Shown here: piece by piece, positions 1 through 11,536 of the stretch
How the letters are laid out: each line of letters begins with the position of its first letter
How positions within the stretch are numbered: position 1 is the first letter of the stretch
NCBI GenBank assembly: GCA_029378245.1
Contig: JARKIF010000027.1
Location: 496,001-560,000, forward strand
DNA length: 64,000 bases
From: Roridomyces roridus
Taxonomy: Eukaryota; Basidiomycota; Agaricomycetes; Agaricales; Mycenaceae
Reading direction: 5' to 3'
Notes under the pieces: generated by a model
Told to the model about the DNA's origin: nothing
The model's input: the letters and a program-made list of their open reading frames with translations, nothing else
Databases searched by the model: none
Position numbers and translations under genes: made by a program

Positions 1-706
1 TTCCGCTGATCCAAGCCGGGCAGTTTAACATCCGCGACGAAGAGAAGGCGCTCAAGATCCTCTTCGAGCATCTCAACGAGCTTGGTGGGGGTTTGGTCGA
101 CTTGACGAGCGGGTATTTTGGGTTGTATAAAGAGTACCAGGATTTGATCCTTCAGAGCGCGAATGTCGACTGCCGGATCGTCGCGTCTGCACCGCGGGTG
201 CGTGTCGACCGTGTTTATCTTTCTGAGCTTACTTTTCTTTGTAGGCTAATGGATTCTACGGCTCGCGAGGAATCTCGGGACGGATTCCCGAAGGCTACAC
301 TTTCCTCGAGCAACGGTTCATGAACGCTGTACAACGCGCCGGCAGAGCTGGTGGCGTCGTTCTCAATGAATGGGAACGCGAGGGCTGGACGTATCACGCC
401 AAAGGTTTCTTTCTTTCTTTGTGATTGCTCGTCGTCTCAATTTTCACAGGGATTTGGCTCTCCACACTCACTGAACCGCCCATGCTCACCCTCTTCGGCT
501 CGACGAACCTCAACTCACGATCAGCGCACATCGACACGGAGCTCTCCTTCTTGATGCTCGTGCCCCAGGATGAGATTCAGCTCAGAAAGGAGCTTGGGGC
601 GGAGGTTGAGGCTATTAGGGCGTATTCCGGTGCTTGGAAGGGTGCGGAGAGGAGCGTGAGGATCGGGACGAAGGCGTTGGTGGGGATTGTGGGTGGGATG
701 TTGTAA
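1..706 (+). CDS. PGS1: CDP-diacylglycerol-glycerol-3-phosphate 3-phosphatidyltransferase (PGP synthase), C-terminal part
   Basis: Partial gene; the N-terminus lies left of the window. PGS1 makes phosphatidylglycerophosphate, the committed step of cardiolipin synthesis in mitochondria, and belongs to the phospholipase D superfamily. Visible exons are 3-197, 245-404 and 450-706, joined by introns 198-244 and 405-449. The reading frame gives FxSGYFGLYxEY-like sequence, then ANGFYGSRGISGRIPEGYT, then the second HKD-type motif split by the last intron (YHAKGIWL) followed by GSTNLNSRS. The His and Lys of the motif are present. The stop is TAA at 704-706. Family identification is firm because the FYGS...PEGYT and HAKG...GSxNxxxRS blocks are diagnostic; the upstream half cannot be judged. 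Confidence 0.9.
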
Positions 707-1296
707 TTTACGATAAGATTTCGAATAATATAATACATACCTGCTCGTCGGTGTGCCTAAATGAGCAGGTTACAAAGAACTTGCAGCCATGTACGTTTGT
801 GAACAAGAACCTCAAAATGGTTGAGCCCTAAGATGCCTGCATTGATTCTACCCTTCACGTGTGCCTGCATAGCTCACTTGTTAGTTGCTTTGTATGAAAT
901 GCTCCTCATGACAAACTGAGGCCACTTGGGAAAAGACAACGGTTGAACCACGTGGTGAAGCAAGAACTATGAAATTATGTTCCGCTAAAAACCCTGGGCA
1001 CAGAACTACAAGTACGATAAAATCGGGGGAAGACGGCAGTACAGTGTACTAGAGTATCTACATAACCAACATTGAGCTCTGTCTTCATTGAAATTTTTCC
1101 TGATGTTTGGAGACCTAGACCAGATGATCCAGTAAATCTCTATCCTCATCTCCGGGAGCTTGCGATTGCTGGGCATCGGAGTGAACCAGGCGGTCGTCGT
1201 CGGACAACGGCCCATAAGTCCCAGAAGTAGAGGCAAGTTTCTGCTTGGGCACTCGGGGACTTCGGAGTTTGCTTGCGCCTCCCGGCCTAGTATCAT
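707..1296. other. Intergenic, nothing recognised
   Basis: About 590 bp between the PGS1 stop and the stop of the X1 pseudogene. A 96-codon open frame on the minus strand (1006-1296) directly follows the X1 stop codon and shows no motif or codon pattern of a gene, so I treat it as 3' flank. Confidence 0.5.
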
Positions 1297-3990
1297 CTAT
1301 CGCACTCTATCAGCAAGTCTGGTTGATGATTTGGAACTGAACGAACAGGGAGTGGGCCGGGAGGATCTCATAGAACCCAGTGGTTCCGAGGGCGGGAACA
1401 CCTTGGGAGATCTTGGTAAAGGAGGAATTATCGGGCCAGTGTCTCGCTCTTGTTCAACATGCATTTCCATGATAGTCACACTGTGTTCGTCTTGGATTAC
1501 AGTCTTGGTATCCATCGCATGTAATATTGCGCGGATTGCCATGCTTTGACTGTCAATCTGATAGGAAGAATCAGCTCGGGAAGTTGTACATGAACCAAGA
1601 GCTTACCTCTCGGAGAAGATCTCGCCAAGCGTCGTCGTGGACCATGACGACGTCAATCTCAGAAAACTCGAAGGACAGTTACATCAGCTGGGCCTGGGTA
1701 GGTGAGTCAGAGATTATGGCGGTCAAAGTGCACATTTAATCAAGCGCACCACATTTTCGTGAAAAGTGCCTTTCGCACCCCATGTTCACTTAAAAATGCT
1801 ATTCCGCGCCCCATTTCAAGTTGAAAAGTTCGAAAAAAATAGGGCGCGCAACACGACTCGCGCGCGCTCCATTTCTTGTGACATTTATGCACATGCGCGC
1901 TCCATTTCTGATGACCGAGACCGGTCCAGACCCGCGCTCCATTCTTTCGGTGCTAACTTGACAGTGCGCGCGCTCCATTCTTTGCATTCCATGCGCGCTC
2001 CATTTTTTGACTTGTCGACTTGTAAAATTCAACGTCTGAAGCCGAAGCAGCCGTGATCGCGGCATCCCGGCACCGAGTGCCCGGCGTTGCCAGACGATGT
2101 AGGCCACTCCAGCATGGTAATGATATGACTTGCTTCACTTGAGAGGATGGAAACGGGACCGGAGTGACAATTGTGCCAATGATGGCATCATTGACCATGT
2201 GCCGGCCGTTGATCCGAAGCGGCCTTGCCAGGAATTTTCACCCAAGTCCATGAGTTGAAAAAATGGGGCGCGCGCATTTGAAACCACCAATGGAGCGCGC
2301 GCTGTCAGGTTAGCGCCGAAAGATTGCAGCGCGGGTCTGGACCGGTCTCGGCCATCAAAAATGGAGCGCGCATGTGAGCAATGTCAGAAATAAAGGAGCG
2401 CGCGCGAGTCGCATCGCGCGCCCCATTTTTTCGATCTTTTCAACTTGAAATGGTGCATGGAAATTGATTTCTGAGTGAAAAAGTAGTGCGGACCACCCTT
2501 TTTGTGAAAAAATGGTGCGCTGGATTAAAAGTGCATTTTGACCGCCATAGAGATACTCACCTTGTTGAGAAAATAATCGTGGATGACTTGAGAGGGGTGG
2601 AAGAGCTGGAGGACTTGAGTGTCTTTCTAATAACTTAGGGCAAGTTGGACCCACCTGCTGGCTTGCAGGGAATTCAGCGATTGTTGCTCCATCAGTGTCG
2701 GCGGAGGACTCTGAACGCTCTTCCCTTCCTTGCCATCCACCTCCCCCAAACGATCCAAGTGACCAAGACAAAGAAGAATCCTTGGTACCATACGGTACGA
2801 ATGCAGTTTCCTGTCGTCCCACACGAGCATCCACAATGTTGGATATTGTGACGGTTTGGAGGAGTTTCCCCCAGATACTGTCCGCGAGAGATATCGAGAA
2901 CCCATGAATGAAGAGGGTATGATTTGCGGGGAGTCCGTCGTGCGGGGTTCGTACGGGCAGCACCTCGAGCAATCCAGCGGCAGTGCGCGCCCCTCTCACT
3001 ATCCGTCCAATGGAAACACAAATCGAAGGGGTCGCGATCAACCCCGTCGAAAGCGGCCATGCCCCAGGCCAGCGATTTCTCCATGCCAGTCACCAGATAC
3101 AAAGAGCCGTTGGTGAGCCCACGTCCCCTGGCTCCATTCGCGTATTTGTACCATTCTTGGGCATGTTTCGCTGCGTAAATCCGCATGCTTTCCAAATGCT
3201 CGAGTTTCTCCAGACGGGAGCCAAGGGGGAGGGTCAACACTGCGCCGTGAGGAGGCTTGCAGTGTAAGGTAACGGTCCCTGGAGGAGATTCCCTATTGAT
3301 GATCGAGTAAGTACATGAAAACGTTAGGAAAATCAGACAGCTTACCTTTGCGTCTCGGACACTGAAGCAGTCGAAACGCAGTCCCCCGCCACGTAGGTCA
3401 GCATAGTCACATTTCTCTCGTCAAATGGATCGAGCGGAACGAAATTATCTGGGGTATAATTTGCATGGATCGGATGGTCGGCAGGGAGGTAGATGTTGAA
3501 AAAAAAGTCAAAGACTCCTTCTGGGGTGATCCGACCAACGTCTCCGATTGCGACACCGGAGCGTTGGTATTCTTCAGGAAGATTTGCTTGAGGTTCAGGA
3601 ACGTAGAGTGGAAATCCTCTCCCTCGACGTAGCAGTTGGCTACAGTAGGCTTCAGCGTCGGAATAGAGTTCTTGATCTCGATACAATGCGGCGGACGTCC
3701 AGTCTGAGCTCTGCATTCATTCAACTGTCACGTCGGAGAAGGAGCTGAGCAAGGAGTAACAAACTTACTGCTCTCGGAGTATACTGCTCCTGGCGTGGAG
3801 AAGGGCTGATATTAACATCTCCCGCCACATTCGTGAACTGCGAGCCATGAATTCCGAAGCTGGTAGCTTCTGTAAACATCCTCGCCGTCCTGGAGATGTC
3901 AGATGAGGTCTGTAGCAAGTTCCGCAATACACACCTCATTGGGTCCTCGAGAGACTGATACGAATACGTCTGAGCTCCGGGCTGAGGCAT
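1297..3990 (-). pseudogene. Family X paralogue X1, frameshifted, with a transposon in one intron
   Basis: Member of the uncharacterised X family. Exons (minus): 3990-3935, 3889-3769, 3710-3346, 3292-2655, 2605-2561, 1666-1607, 1557-1297. The first in-frame ATG is at 3990; no equivalent of the MEVAT leader of the other copies is seen. It keeps the motif GSQFTNVAGDVNIS, the FDFFFNIYLP domain, ANGARGRGLTNGSLYLVTG, FIHGFSISL, LFHPSQVIHDYFLNK and DVVMVHDDAWRDLL. The large exon 3292-2655 is one nucleotide out of phase: frame changes between GAARTN and HTLFIHG, about 2925-2958, so the copy is probably broken unless this is a sequencing error. The C-terminal exon (AIRAILHAMDTKTV...) is only distantly similar to the same segment in X2-X4 and the protein ends there, without HeLo or kinase. 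Intron 2560-1667 holds an 835-bp inverted-repeat element. Confidence 0.7.
1715..2549. mobile_element. 835-bp TIR element (MITE-like) with 5-bp target duplication
   Basis: The ends are TATGGCGGTC at 1715 and its complement ending at 2549; the terminal inverted repeats run about 35 bp with few mismatches (left TCAAAGTGCACATTTAATC, right arm equivalent TCAAAATGCACTTTTAATC). Both arms continue into a series of matched inverted segments rich in GCGCGCTCCATTT. The direct repeat GAGAT flanks it at 1710-1714 and 2550-2554. No transposase is encoded, so it is non-autonomous. It lies wholly inside an intron of X1; removing it and one GAGAT leaves a normal 54-nt intron. Confidence 0.85.
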
Positions 3991-4264
3991 GTAGTCGACA
4001 GTTATGGAGGTCACTGTGGTAGAGGTAGAGACGATCCAGGATGGTCACAGCATCTCATGCACAACCTTATGGGAAGGTCAAAGATATTTTTTCGGCGCCA
4101 AAGATGTCTTCTGACGCCCGGTTGGCAGATGGACGGAGCAAACCTTTAGCACAGTCCGGAAGTATGTGGGCCTGTCGAAGGGGTTGAGCAATAACAGTAG
4201 GGACGATGCGCAGCCGACACACGCTTGGGAATTTTCGCTCAAAGGATGGAGAGTCAAAGTACAC

Positions 4265-4660
4265 TCAGGATGGTATGTTACCCGTCGGCGACGGGGGTTG
4301 AGTCTGTGCTTCTTCTATACAGCTTCTTGACAGTTTCTCGGATTTGTCACCTGGCCAGCCGGCCAGGGCCACAGTGAGCTCAGAGCTGTTGTTGAGGTGT
4401 TGCAGAGGGTGCGAGGGGCTCGATGCCAAATGTGGGCAAGGAATTTGAAGGGTCAGCTGGACGCGTAGATTCCACGAGGGACGACGGTGCTCTGAATGAG
4501 GCATGAGGCCTTGGAACAAGGACGAGAAAAATAAGAGTCTACCGCGTTCAAGGCCGACCGGCGACCTCCCTTGAAGAGGGTGGAAGGTAGTGGTAGAGGT
4601 GAAAGAGCTGCGAGGAGCGGGGCGGCCTTTTACACCCTCGTACCTGGGTCCACAACCATC
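4265..4660 (-). repeat. R-family remnant R-A (promoter and first exons only)
   Basis: This stretch matches the 5' part of the R repeat: a TATA-like GGTGTAAAAGGCCGCC (complement of about 4620-4635), the same leader as R-B and R-C, and a first intron. Similarity fades near 4400. The rest of R is missing, cut off where X1 lies downstream in the same orientation. TATA reads GTAAAA here instead of TATAAAA. Confidence 0.6.
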
Positions 4661-4993
4661 AGTCAACTCGCGTTATTTACTCATTTGAGAATGAGAAGGA
4701 GCCATCGAGCCTTAGGGGACCCAATCGACGATAGAAGCGTTCGAGACGCGAGCGGCATGGAGCGCACGACAAGGAGGACCCAGCGATAGGTCTCGGAGGC
4801 TGCAGCTGGTCACGACGCGTCGAGAGCACAAGAGCAACGCTTGTGGATGGTTGAAGTTGAAAGACGCGTTGTCACGTGCACACAACGGCCCGGTAAGCCG
4901 CCATCACCCATCAACTGTGCAGCCTTGATCGATCCATTGATTGTAAAACTTTCCTCCTCCTCCTCAAGACCGCCTCAAGACCGCCTCAAGATT

Positions 4994-6368
4994 ATGGCCT
5001 CCCGCCCGACCGTCAACGTCCACGGCGCCTCTGGTGGTGCGTGCACCGTCTTTGCCAAAACTCCCGCTGACATGGTCTCCAGAGGCGTCTACCTCGCTGC
5101 CCCTCCCTGCGGTCCTGACGGCCCCCATCCGTCTCGATGTCGTCGCACAGGTCCACAGTGCGTCTCTCTTAGGAATGTATATCCCTCAATATCTGACCCG
5201 TTTTCAGAGAGCATCGCCAAGAACAAACGCCAGGCGTACTCCGTCAGCGAAAAGGCTGGCCACCAAACTAGCGCCGAGTCCTGGGGTACCGGTCGTGCCG
5301 TCGCTCGTATCCCCCGTGTCGGTGGCTCGGGTACCCACCGTGCTGGCCAGGTGCGTTTTCCTGCCCTCCTGCATGTACATTTTTCCAAGAAATTTTCTAG
5401 GCCGCCTTTGGTAACATGTGCCGTGGCGGTCGTATGTTCGCCCCGACCAAGACCTGGCGCAAGTGGCACGTCAAGGTCAACCAGAACCAGCGTCGCTTTG
5501 CCGTTGTCTCGGCCCTCGCTGCGTCTGCTCTGCCTTCGCTCGTCCTCGCTCGTGGCCACCGTATCGAGCAGATCGAGGAGGTTCCCCTCGTTATCGCCTC
5601 TGCTGCCGAGAGCTTCACCAAGACCAAGGAGGCCGTCGCGCTCCTCAAGTCGCTCAAGGCCTACTCTGACGTCGTCAAGGTGCGTTTCCTTGTCTTTCTC
5701 CATTTTCTTGCATCCTCAAGTTCTTTCTAGGTCTCCAACTCGCGCAAACTCCGCGCCGGCAAGGGCAAGATGCGCAACCGTCGCCACCGCCAGCGCCGTG
5801 GTCCCCTCGTCGTCTACAACGAGGACAAGGGCATCGTCAAGGCCTTCCGCAACTTGCCCGGCGTCGAGCTCGTCAACGTCCGCCGCCTCAATCTCCTCCA
5901 GCTCGCCCCCGGTGGTCACCTCGGCCGCTTCGTCATCTGGACCGAAGGCGCCTTCGCCCTCCTCGACGAGGTATTCGGCACGTTCGACAAGCCCTCAGTC
6001 TACAAGAAGGATTACATCCTCCCCACGGCCAAGATCTCCAACCCCGACGTTACGCGTCTGATCAACAGCGGCGAGATCCAGAGCGTCGTCCGTCCTGCTG
6101 GGCAGAAGACGCAAAAGCGCCCGTGGACGCAGAAGAAGAACCCGCTCGTCAACAAGGCGGTCCTCTTCCGTCTTAACCCGTACGCCAAGACTCTCCGGAG
6201 GCAGGAGCTTCGTATGTCTTTTCTCCTTCGCTCTTTATTGATTGAGTTGTTGACGCCGGATTTTTAGTCAAGCAGGAGCGGCTCAAGAAGGACAAGAAGG
6301 CTATCAAGAAGCCCAAGCAGGGAACTGCGGCCGGCGAGGCGTTCCTTGCTACCCTCTTTGCTCCTTAA
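4994..6368 (+). CDS. RPL4: 60S ribosomal protein L4 (uL4)
   Basis: Large-subunit ribosomal protein, 373 aa from six exons: 4994-5036, 5083-5157, 5208-5350, 5401-5679, 5731-6211, 6268-6368. All phases close and total length is a multiple of three. The conserved family blocks are complete: [67 protein letters not shown], and a basic C-terminal tail rich in KK. The length is close to yeast L4 (about 360). Strong codon bias toward C-ending codons fits a highly expressed gene. It sits between two accessory repeat clusters, so the repeats have invaded around an essential gene. Confidence 0.97.
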
Positions 6369-6639
6369 AAAATCTTGTCGTAGTTTACAAGTTCGGTCCA
6401 CGCCCGCGCGTATATGCCATGCTTTTCGTCGTACTATGAATACACATACGTCTATGGTGTCTGCTTGTTGGAATGGGTGGGACTGGGAATCACCCGCAGA
6501 GGAAATTGAGCGTATCGTCCCGGTATCGAATTCGATCGTTACGCGCACAGAAACTTGGAGCACTAGAGTCATCTTCATATTGTAATTGTAGACAATGTTG
6601 GAGCACAACACGAGTAGCTTCCCGCCGACTACAGCACTG

Positions 6640-7640
6640 TGACGGGTAGCCGTCGAGCGCATCAGTCAAGAAGACAAACGAAAAGGCAGACTGACTGCAC
6701 GAAAGAAGACAAGCCACAAGCGACCACTCCCCACAGAGACCCACCCGCGCACCCACTCGCCGCTCCCACCACAATCGGACGTCTTACGAATCAGATTCGA
6801 CCTCGGATATCGCGTCAATGTATGCAGCATGCGCGTCGACCAGACAGGCGTGAAAGCCCCCGAGAGTACCGCTTCAGCTTCGACGACCCCGTGCGCGGCA
6901 TGCTCAGCGAGCCGGAAGTGCCCCGAGTGTACATCTACCGCGCAACGGGTTTGACGGCATGTCTTGACCGAGATATAATCTTTCTTGAGGATAGGACGGG
7001 TTTGAGGGTGAGGATGGCGACGACGTAGGAGAGGGGTTCAGTGGGGTTCTGCGTGGAGGTTAGATGTGCTGCGGATGATAAAGGATAGACGATATACTCA
7101 CTGGTCGGAAGTCGCAGTGATGGAAGCCCGATCAATGGGACGACGCGATACTCGACGAGGGTGTGGCCATCGACGACAAAGAGTGTCTGAAGTGTGATGA
7201 GCCACGTCAGAGAGGATGAAGAGGTTCGGTACCTTGGAGTGAGGCCGAGGACATCGTTGACGAGATGTGTGGGTCCACGTGTGGCGACCAGTGGCGATGG
7301 CGTCGGTGGACACTGGGTCCAATGAGCGAGAGGAGATGGGGTTGGGGAAGTTCAGCACCTCACACCAATGCCGACGATGGGCATGGAAGCGTCGACATAT
7401 GTGGGTCCACGAGGGTAATGACGGTAGTCTGCATAAGGCATGAGGCCTTTGAACAAGGACGAGAGAAGGAAGAGGGTACCGCGGTAAGGGGCGACCTGCT
7501 CTTGGAGGGGTAAAAGATGGAGAGAAAGACCTCTTGGGGTGTCGTGAGGGGGGCGGCCTTTTATACCCTCGTGCTTTGGTGGGCCCACACCATCAGTCAC
7601 TCGCGTCACTGGCTCGTTTGAGAAGAAGCCATCTACGCGA
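6640..7640 (-). repeat. R-family repeat R-B, full length, decayed multi-exon gene
   Basis: Reading leftwards from a TATA box (GGTATAAAAGGCCGCC, complement of about 7552-7567) the repeat carries a leader, several short exon-like blocks that start with GGxCCCACA-type sequence, then a block encoding HLTSTQNPTEP and LTLKPVLSSRK near 6990-7060, and a 3' end with a hydrophobic stretch near 6650. No continuous reading frame spans it and I could not build a clean splice chain, so I annotate it as a repeat rather than a CDS. The same blocks occur in R-C to R-F. It stands head-to-head with X5 (ATG at 8199). Confidence 0.6.
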
Positions 7641-8123
7641 CCCAATCGAGGGAGCATGTAGAAGACTGGAGGGAGCCCGAAGGAAGGCAGGACGGCCTAC
7701 AGAGCGCGACTTGGAAGAAATAGGGGATTCGCAGTTCCATGCGGGGCGCATTCGCCAGACTGAAACTCCACAGTCGGTAGGTATCAGATGGATTCGAGGG
7801 TTGGTCCTGCATGAGGAGCGTTGAAAGCCATGTGGACCGCCTTCAATAGCGGAGGTACTTCACATGCTTGGATGTAAAATGGAAGATCGCAGGACAAGGC
7901 CGTCTGCCCAGGCGCCCAGCGTCAATGGATCCTGAGAGTGAGACGAGGTTTGGGCAGGCCGTGTTGCAAGGTGGAGAACGACATGGTGGTCGAAGACATG
8001 AAGACTTGTTTTGATCCGTAACCTCAACCTTCGAGTTCACCGCCGCCTTTCACCTTCGGCCAGCTACCTCAACTGTTCTCACCGGGACCTATCCGACCGA
8101 CCCATTCCATGATTGGAACGACC

Positions 8124-8140
8124 GCGCGCCAATCTGTGAC
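8124..8140 (+). promoter_or_regulatory. Conserved CCAAT-type site upstream of X5
   Basis: GCGCGCCAATCTGTGAC, about 60 bp before the X5 ATG. Nearly the same 17-mer stands in front of X2, X3 and X4, within a larger conserved promoter block that also contains CCATTCCATGATTGGAACGAC. Confidence 0.5.
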
Positions 8141-8198
8141 CGGCCCGGGCTGTTTTCATCTTTGAGCACTCCACTTTTGCGCCTTTCTGCGGTACTCG

Positions 8199-8330
8199 AT
8201 GGTGGTTGCGACAGCCACCGATGGGCCTGTCGTGGCTAGCCCTCCTCCAAGGTAGAACAAAACCCAAAGTAGCGGCCTTAGTTCATATTGTCTCTCCAGG
8301 TCCGCGCAAATGTTCACAGAGGCTAGTGAC
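8199..8330 (+). pseudogene. Family X fragment X5 (exon 1 and start of exon 2)
   Basis: Exon 1 is 8199-8251 (MVVATATDGPVVASPPPR), the intron is 8252-8299, and exon 2 opens RSAQMFTEAS, exactly as in X2 and X4. Similarity then stops near 8325, right after GAGGCTAGTG, and the frame hits a stop soon after. From there the sequence belongs to an F-box-family pseudogene. The promoter and first intron are intact, so a chimeric transcript is conceivable. Confidence 0.75.
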
Positions 8331-8334
8331 TGGT

Positions 8335-9326
8335 CCACATATGTTCGATCTCCTGGACTATTTTTTGGTCCAGAGTGCCCAATGCTGGGAGATCACACTT
8401 GTTCGACCTGAGACGAAGGTTCTCTCGGCTTTGGGCGACCCAGCTTGGAACTTTCCCATCCTGGAGAAGCTGGAAATCGTATCTTCTGGACGACTCATAG
8501 CAGAAGCGTCCGAAATCGACCTCGGTCGTTCGATGCCCTCCTTGAAGCATTTAATCTGGAATGTCGATTTCCCGCTGTTCCCCCGACAAGTGCAACTCCC
8601 GTGGTCGCAGCTTCGTACCTGTGCCCTCAAGGCATCGATTCGATGGATTTCCTATGGATCCTTTCACTCCTGTCGCCCGAGACGCACGTTTCTACTGCAG
8701 ACGCCGTGGTTTCATTTGCTCAAGACGCGGACGCTGTGTCGACGAGGTCCAAGATTTCGTCCCTCTGCATCGAGTCCACATTTCTGGGCCCAGCTTTGCA
8801 TCACCTCATCGCACCGGCGCTACAGAAACTCGTCGTCACCCAGAATGGCGGGGCCGCACTCACCCGCCAATTGCACTGGCAACAAGTCGTCCGCCTCTTG
8901 GACAACAGTGCATGCCCTCTGGAGTACCTCCGCGTCGGGAGCTCCCTGGGTCCGCCCATGAGAACCGAGCATCTGCTCGAAGTCATCAAGTCGCCTCGAG
9001 GAGACGGTCTCGTCCGCCTCGATGTGTATAACATTTCCGACCCGCTTGGTTTCCTCAGAACGCTGGAGGACAAGGACGACTGGGTCCCGAACCTCCGGAC
9101 TTTGGTTCTTGTCGAGGTGAACGAGGATGTCATGGAGATTCTCGCCGACCGAAATCCTGTCGTTCGGTTCCTGGAACTCCCTGAGGGGGAATGGGACTTC
9201 ACGGAGAAGAATGTCGAAGATGGATTGGATGTAGTTATTCTCCGTCGGCTGGCCCAGGTATGCCAAGAACCTCCGGACAAAGCGCTTTCCTCCCGAATCG
9301 GAGCTAAACGAGCGAGAAGAAATTGA
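8335..9326 (+). pseudogene. F-box/LRR-type family fragment, 5' truncated and frameshifted
   Basis: Encodes the C-terminal part of the same family as the pseudogene at 52409-53552: shared blocks are RSMPSLKHLIW, LPWSQLRTC, DFLWILS, APALQKLVV, LLEVIKSP(R/C)G, LVRLDVYxISDP and WVPNLR. The F-box itself is missing. The frame changes by one nucleotide at about 8629 (between LRTCALK and IDSMDFLWIL). The last frame ends at TGA 9324-9326. The left end abuts X5. In basidiomycetes such proteins are usually putative substrate adaptors of SCF ubiquitin ligases; this copy should not make one. Confidence 0.7.
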
Positions 9327-9745
9327 CTGTGTTCCCGAGTTGCAATATAGATGCAATACGATAGTATCTACCCGCAAACAGGCTTGTACTTTTACTTTGA
9401 ATTGAAATTCCACATTTTAAAAAGCACCAGGCTGCTAGGCGCATCAGTCAAGAGCGTAAATCAGACGAGCAAGCGGACTGACTGCATGAAAGAACACGAA
9501 GCCGAGACATGGTGACCACGACCTGCTCAGAAAGACCCTTTCCTCCCGAATCGGAGCTAAACGAGTGAGAAGGAATTGACTGAGTCCCCAGATGCAATAT
9601 AGATACAATATGATAGACTGGATTCGCGATAGTATCTACCTGCAAACAAGCTTGTACTTTTACTTTGAATTCAAATTCCATCTTTTAAAAAGCACCAGGC
9701 TGCTAGGCGCATCAGTTAAGAGCGCGAGTCGGACGAGCAAACGGA
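9282..9745. repeat. Direct repeat of about 190 bp, two copies
   Basis: The segment about 9288-9475 (from CTCCCGAATCGGAGCTAAACG through GCACCAGGCTGCTAGGCGCAT) is repeated at about 9540-9745 with roughly 90% identity judged by eye. It joins the tail of the F-box fragment to the 3' end of R-C, so the R 3' end is duplicated here. Confidence 0.8.
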
Positions 9746-10905
9746 AGCCACGGTAGTGACCACGACCCTGCCGCCCCCAAGAGAGACCCGCTCGCCGCTC
9801 CCACCAGTCGGGCGTCTTACGATCTTCGACTCGAATACCGCGTGTCATCAGCGTGTCTTGCAGCATGCGCGTCGACCGGACAGGCGTTGTTACCAACGCC
9901 CCCGAGAGTACATCCACTGCTCAGCTTGGCTTGACGACCCACGAGCCCGCGCGCAGCATGCTCAACGAACCGAAGGTGTGCCCCTGCAACACCCCGGGTG
10001 TACATCTACTGCGCGACGGGCTTGACGGTATGTCTTGACCGAGATCTTTCTTGAGGATAAGACGGGTTTGAAGGTGGGGATGTCGACGACAAAGGAGGGG
10101 GTGTCACTAGGGTTCTGGGTGGAGGTTAGGTGAGTGGTGGAGGATGAGGGATAGAGGACGTACTGGTCGATCGTGGGTCGTGGTCAGCATTGATCTGAGG
10201 CCCATGAATTGGTCAAGGTTGGTCGATAATCGACGAGCGGGTGTCCAAATACGACAACGGGTCTCTGTGGGTGCGGTGAGCGACGGATGAGAAGTTGAGA
10301 GGATAGGTACCTCAGAGTAAGAGCGAGGACATCGTTGAATGAGATCTCAGAGATCTCAGATGTGTAGCTCCAGGTGTGGCCAACGAGAACGGCAGCCTTT
10401 TACTAGATGGATGCTGGGCACGATGAGCGAGAGCGGATGGACACGAGGATGACCCAAGCACCTTGGAACAATGTCAAGTTGCCAACGATGGTCAGGAAAG
10501 CGACGTCGGGACGTGTGGGTCCACCTCAGAGTGAGGTCCTCGAAATGTGTGGGTCCACGTGTAGAGACTAGTGGCGATGGTGTCGGCGATGGCTGGGGTC
10601 GATGAGAGAAAGCAGGCGAGTTTAGGAAAGGTACGGTACCTTACACAGGTGCCAACCATGTCGAGAGTAGCGTCAAATAGACATGTGGGTCCATGGGGGT
10701 AACGACGGGAGTCTGCAAGAGGCATGAGGACCTTGACCAAGGACGAAGCAGTATGAGCTTACCGCGGTAAGGAGCGACCTGCTTTTGAAAGGGTAGAATA
10801 TGGTGGCAGGAGAGAAAGAGCTCTTGAGGTCTCGTGAGGGGAGGGCGGCCTTTTATACCCTCGTGCGTTAGTGGGTCCACACCATCAGTCACTGGCGTTA
10901 TTCGC
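9420..10905 (-). repeat. R-family repeat R-C, full length with extra exon-like units
   Basis: Same layout as R-B, read leftwards from a TATA box (GGTATAAAAGGCCGCC, complement of about 10846-10860). It contains more copies of the internal exon-like unit: blocks beginning GTGGACCCACA or TGGACCCACA recur near 10690, 10560 and 10520, followed by splice-like GAGGTACC or GAGGTGGACC junctions. The 3' block encodes FKPVLSSRKISVKTYRQ near 10030-10070. Frames are broken between units. Head-to-head with X2. Confidence 0.6.
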
Positions 10906-11433
10906 TCGTTTTCGAGTCATCTACGCGACCCAATGAATGGCGCGTGTTTTGGAGCGCGTAGAAAGATTGGAGGGGAGCCCAAAGGAAGAGTGGCCTACAA
11001 AGGGCGACTTGGAGGATGGGGATTCACAGTTCCATGCGACGCCCGTCGCCACAGACCGAGGCGAGCGAAGTTGCACAGTCGATGGGTCTCAGAGGAGGCG
11101 GCTCGATAAGGGTTGCTCTTGACGTAGGAGAAGCGCCGAAACTTGAAAGCCTTGTAGACCGGAAGATGCTTCAAGGCAGTCTGCCCCGGCGCTCAGCGTC
11201 GATGGAGCCCGAAGGTAAGACGAGGATTGAAAAGGGAGTATAATGCTGGGTAACCACGGCCAAGTTGTATTACGGTTGGGCAGAGAACGACATGGTGGTC
11301 GAAGACAGGCTGAAGACTTGTTTGATCCGTACCTCAAACAACTTTCGAGCTCAACGCAAGCTCAACGCCGACATACGTTCTCAATGCCACCGTCGAGCAC
11401 CTGCCCCGACCCCATTCCATGATTGGAACGACT

Positions 11434-11450
11434 GCGCGCCAATCTGTCAC
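11434..11450 (+). promoter_or_regulatory. Conserved CCAAT-type site upstream of X2
   Basis: GCGCGCCAATCTGTCAC, about 87 bp before the X2 ATG; the same 17-mer is found before X3 and X4 and with one change before X5. Confidence 0.5.
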
Positions 11451-11536
11451 GGTGGCTATCACCTGAATGGCCCTGACCGCGGCTGTTTTTTTCTCTGCAC
11501 ATAGCACTACAGCTTCACGGTCTCCTGCGGCACTCG

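Noticed and set aside
2925..2958. Possible 31-nt intron that would repair the X1 frame
   Set aside because: It lacks a GT donor and AG acceptor in usable positions and would be shorter than any other intron in the window; a frameshift is the simpler reading.
4841..6061. 406-codon plus-strand frame over RPL4
   Set aside because: Runs through RPL4 introns in the wrong frame; the product is Ser/Arg/Pro-rich low complexity. The spliced uL4 frame is unambiguous.
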